From Actinomycetota bacterium (GTDB lineage Bacteria > Actinomycetota > UBA4738), in the NCBI GenBank assembly GCA_005885025.1, contig VAYC01000376.1:1-7551 (forward strand): 7,551 bases of DNA, read 5' to 3'. Position numbers and translations under genes: made by a program. Positions 6,631 through 7,551 of the stretch are shown piece after piece (position 1 is the stretch's first letter; each line of letters begins with the position of its first letter). A model generated the notes under the pieces. That model was given only the letters and a program-made list of their open reading frames with translations, was not told where the DNA came from and did no database searches.

Positions 6631-6637
6631 CGCGCGC

Positions 6638-7009
6638 CTACAAGGGCCGCCGCCCGCCGAACCCGGATTCGGGACCGTGCCAGAAGCCCACCTGCCCCTC
6701 GCCCAAACGCCAGCACAGGAACATCTCTTCACCGTCTCGCTGGGAGGGGAAGTCGATGAGCCCGGTCTCCGCATCTCGCAGGATGATCCCCAGTCCGAAC
6801 AGCCGATCGAGGCCAGCCCGCATCGTCTTCATAGCCTGCCAGTACTCGTCGCTCTGCTCCCCCCCGCCGTTGGTCCGGGCCTGTCCCCGCCACGGCTCCG
6901 CCCCGGCCAGGATGCGCCGGTGGGCTTCCTGGATGATCTCGAGGGCCTTTGACAGCTGTGGCAGCAGCTGGTTGGCCTCTTCGACGGTGAACCTCCGTTC
7001 CTCCGTCAT
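6638..7009 (-). CDS. DUF2203 family protein
   Basis: This is a small cytoplasmic protein of 123 residues, the usual size for the DUF2203 family, whose function is not established. The N-terminal FTVEEANQLLPQL (7-19) leads into a helical region that probably forms a coiled or bundled segment (about 10-35). A polar linker (about 43-55, GGG at 48-50) and a second helix (about 55-72) follow. The conserved C-terminal block holds GLIDFPS (83-89), LCWRLGE (98-104), FWH (109-111) and GFGGRRPL (116-123). There is no signal peptide or membrane helix. The ATG at 7009 overlaps the HAD stop as ATGA, so the two are probably translated together. The Cys, Trp and His residues in the conserved block could bind a metal or ligand, but that is inference. 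The family match is from motif recognition. Confidence 0.88.
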   Translation of the reverse strand: MTEERRFTVEEANQLLPQLSKALEIIQEAHRRILAGAEPWRGQARTNGGGEQSDEYWQAMKTMRAGLDRLFGLGIILRDAETGLIDFPSQRDGEEMFLCWRLGEGQVGFWHGPESGFGGRRPL

Positions 7010-7551
7010 GCGGCCAGCCCCAGGACGCCGGGGAGTTCCTCAAGCGAGGTGATGCGCGGCCCGCGATGGTCGGGGAACCTGCCTCTGCGGTCGAGCAGGA
7101 CGGCCGTCATGCCGACCGAGGTCGCCGGCTCGACGTCGAACTGGGGGCTGTCGCCCACGAACGCCGACTCTGCCGGTAGGGTCTCCATCCGTTCTAGGGC
7201 CAGCCGGAAGATCTTGAGATCGGGCTTCTCGACGCCCTCGACTCCCGAGATCACACGGACGTCGAAGTAAGGGGTCACGCCCAGCGACTCGAGCAGCCGC
7301 TCCAGCCACTCCTCGAAGTTCGACACCACACCCATGCGGATGCCGGCCGACCGCAGCCGATCCAGCGCGGCGAGCACGTCGGGAAACAGGCGGTAGTTGG
7401 CCACGTCGGTGAAGGTGGCGTAGATGGCCGTGGCCAGCTCCTCGCCGAACGGGACACCGAGCTCCGCCAGCAAGCGCCCGTAGACCCTGTCCCAGAACCG
7501 GCGCGACCGCTCCGGCGAGGTCGACCAGAGCTCGCCCTCGGAAGAGGCGAT
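7006..7551 (-). CDS. HAD-IA superfamily hydrolase (5' end outside window)
   Basis: This is probably a cytoplasmic phosphatase of the haloacid dehalogenase superfamily, acting on a small phosphorylated metabolite I cannot name. The frame stays open to the window edge, giving 181 visible residues. The apparent TTG start at 7473 is internal, because the 26 codons before it read as a normal cap-domain helix (RRFWDRVYGR). Motif I (the catalytic DxD) must lie beyond position 7551. Seen here are motif II with S77 in VVSNF, motif III with K109 in VEKPD, and motif IV with D134 and D139 in VGDSPQFD, numbered from the edge. The end of the core, AVLLDRRG, is usual for HDHD3-like members. Its TGA overlaps the next gene's ATG. 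A dehalogenase role is possible but less likely. Confidence 0.92.
   Translation of the reverse strand: MASSEGELWSTSPERSRRFWDRVYGRLLAELGVPFGEELATAIYATFTDVANYRLFPDVLAALDRLRSAGIRMGVVSNFEEWLERLLESLGVTPYFDVRVISGVEGVEKPDLKIFRLALERMETLPAESAFVGDSPQFDVEPATSVGMTAVLLDRRGRFPDHRGPRITSLEELPGVLGLAA

Noticed and set aside
5821..6759. 312-codon plus-strand open frame opposite the exporter ATPase
   Set aside because: It has the same codon-on-codon antisense register, so its openness reflects the codon bias of the real gene, whose ABC motifs are all intact.
1..7551. Mobile elements, CRISPR arrays, tRNA or rRNA genes, toxin-antitoxin or defence modules
   Set aside because: I saw no spaced direct repeats, terminal inverted repeats, transposase or integrase motifs, or tRNA-like folds. 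Almost all sequence is accounted for by the listed genes.

Overview
The window is GC-rich bacterial DNA in which every gene I can support lies on the minus strand, so transcription runs from position 7551 towards 1. Codons favour G or C at the third base, GTG starts are common, UvrB has a GTGKT-type Walker A motif, and some starts lack a ribosome binding site but have a TANNNT box just upstream. This suits an actinobacterium or another high-GC monoderm-like lineage such as Chloroflexota. The sequence alone does not fix the phylum.

In transcription order, the first unit (7551 to 4947) holds four genes. They are the 3' part of a HAD-family phosphatase, a DUF2203 protein that overlaps it by four bases (ATGA), a DrrA-type ABC ATPase, and an ABC-2 membrane permease. 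The last two form an exporter of unknown substrate. The permease has no usable start codon for its conserved N-terminus. That N-terminus is encoded in frame at 5643-5696, and the most likely explanation is a one-base frameshift just after a GTG that overlaps the ATPase stop. A 7-bp inverted repeat follows the permease stop.

A 118-bp gap (4829-4946) carries that repeat and a weak promoter-like sequence. The second unit (4828 to about 2268) is a complete polar amino-acid uptake system: lipoprotein binding protein, EAA-motif permease and ATPase, with a 27-bp gap and then a GTGA overlap. Strong Shine-Dalgarno sequences precede the first two genes. After 33 bp comes uvrB, complete, encoding the damage-loading subunit of nucleotide excision repair. 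A short reading frame starts 13 bp beyond uvrB and runs off the window unrecognised.

Overall this is ordinary chromosomal housekeeping: uptake, export, repair and two small metabolic or unknown proteins. I see no mobile element, CRISPR array, RNA gene, toxin-antitoxin module or defence system, and no convincing new system. The points worth a second look are the broken permease start, the possible leaderless starts of uvrB and the exporter ATPase, the HAD-DUF2203 coupling, and the unrecognised reading frame at the left edge.
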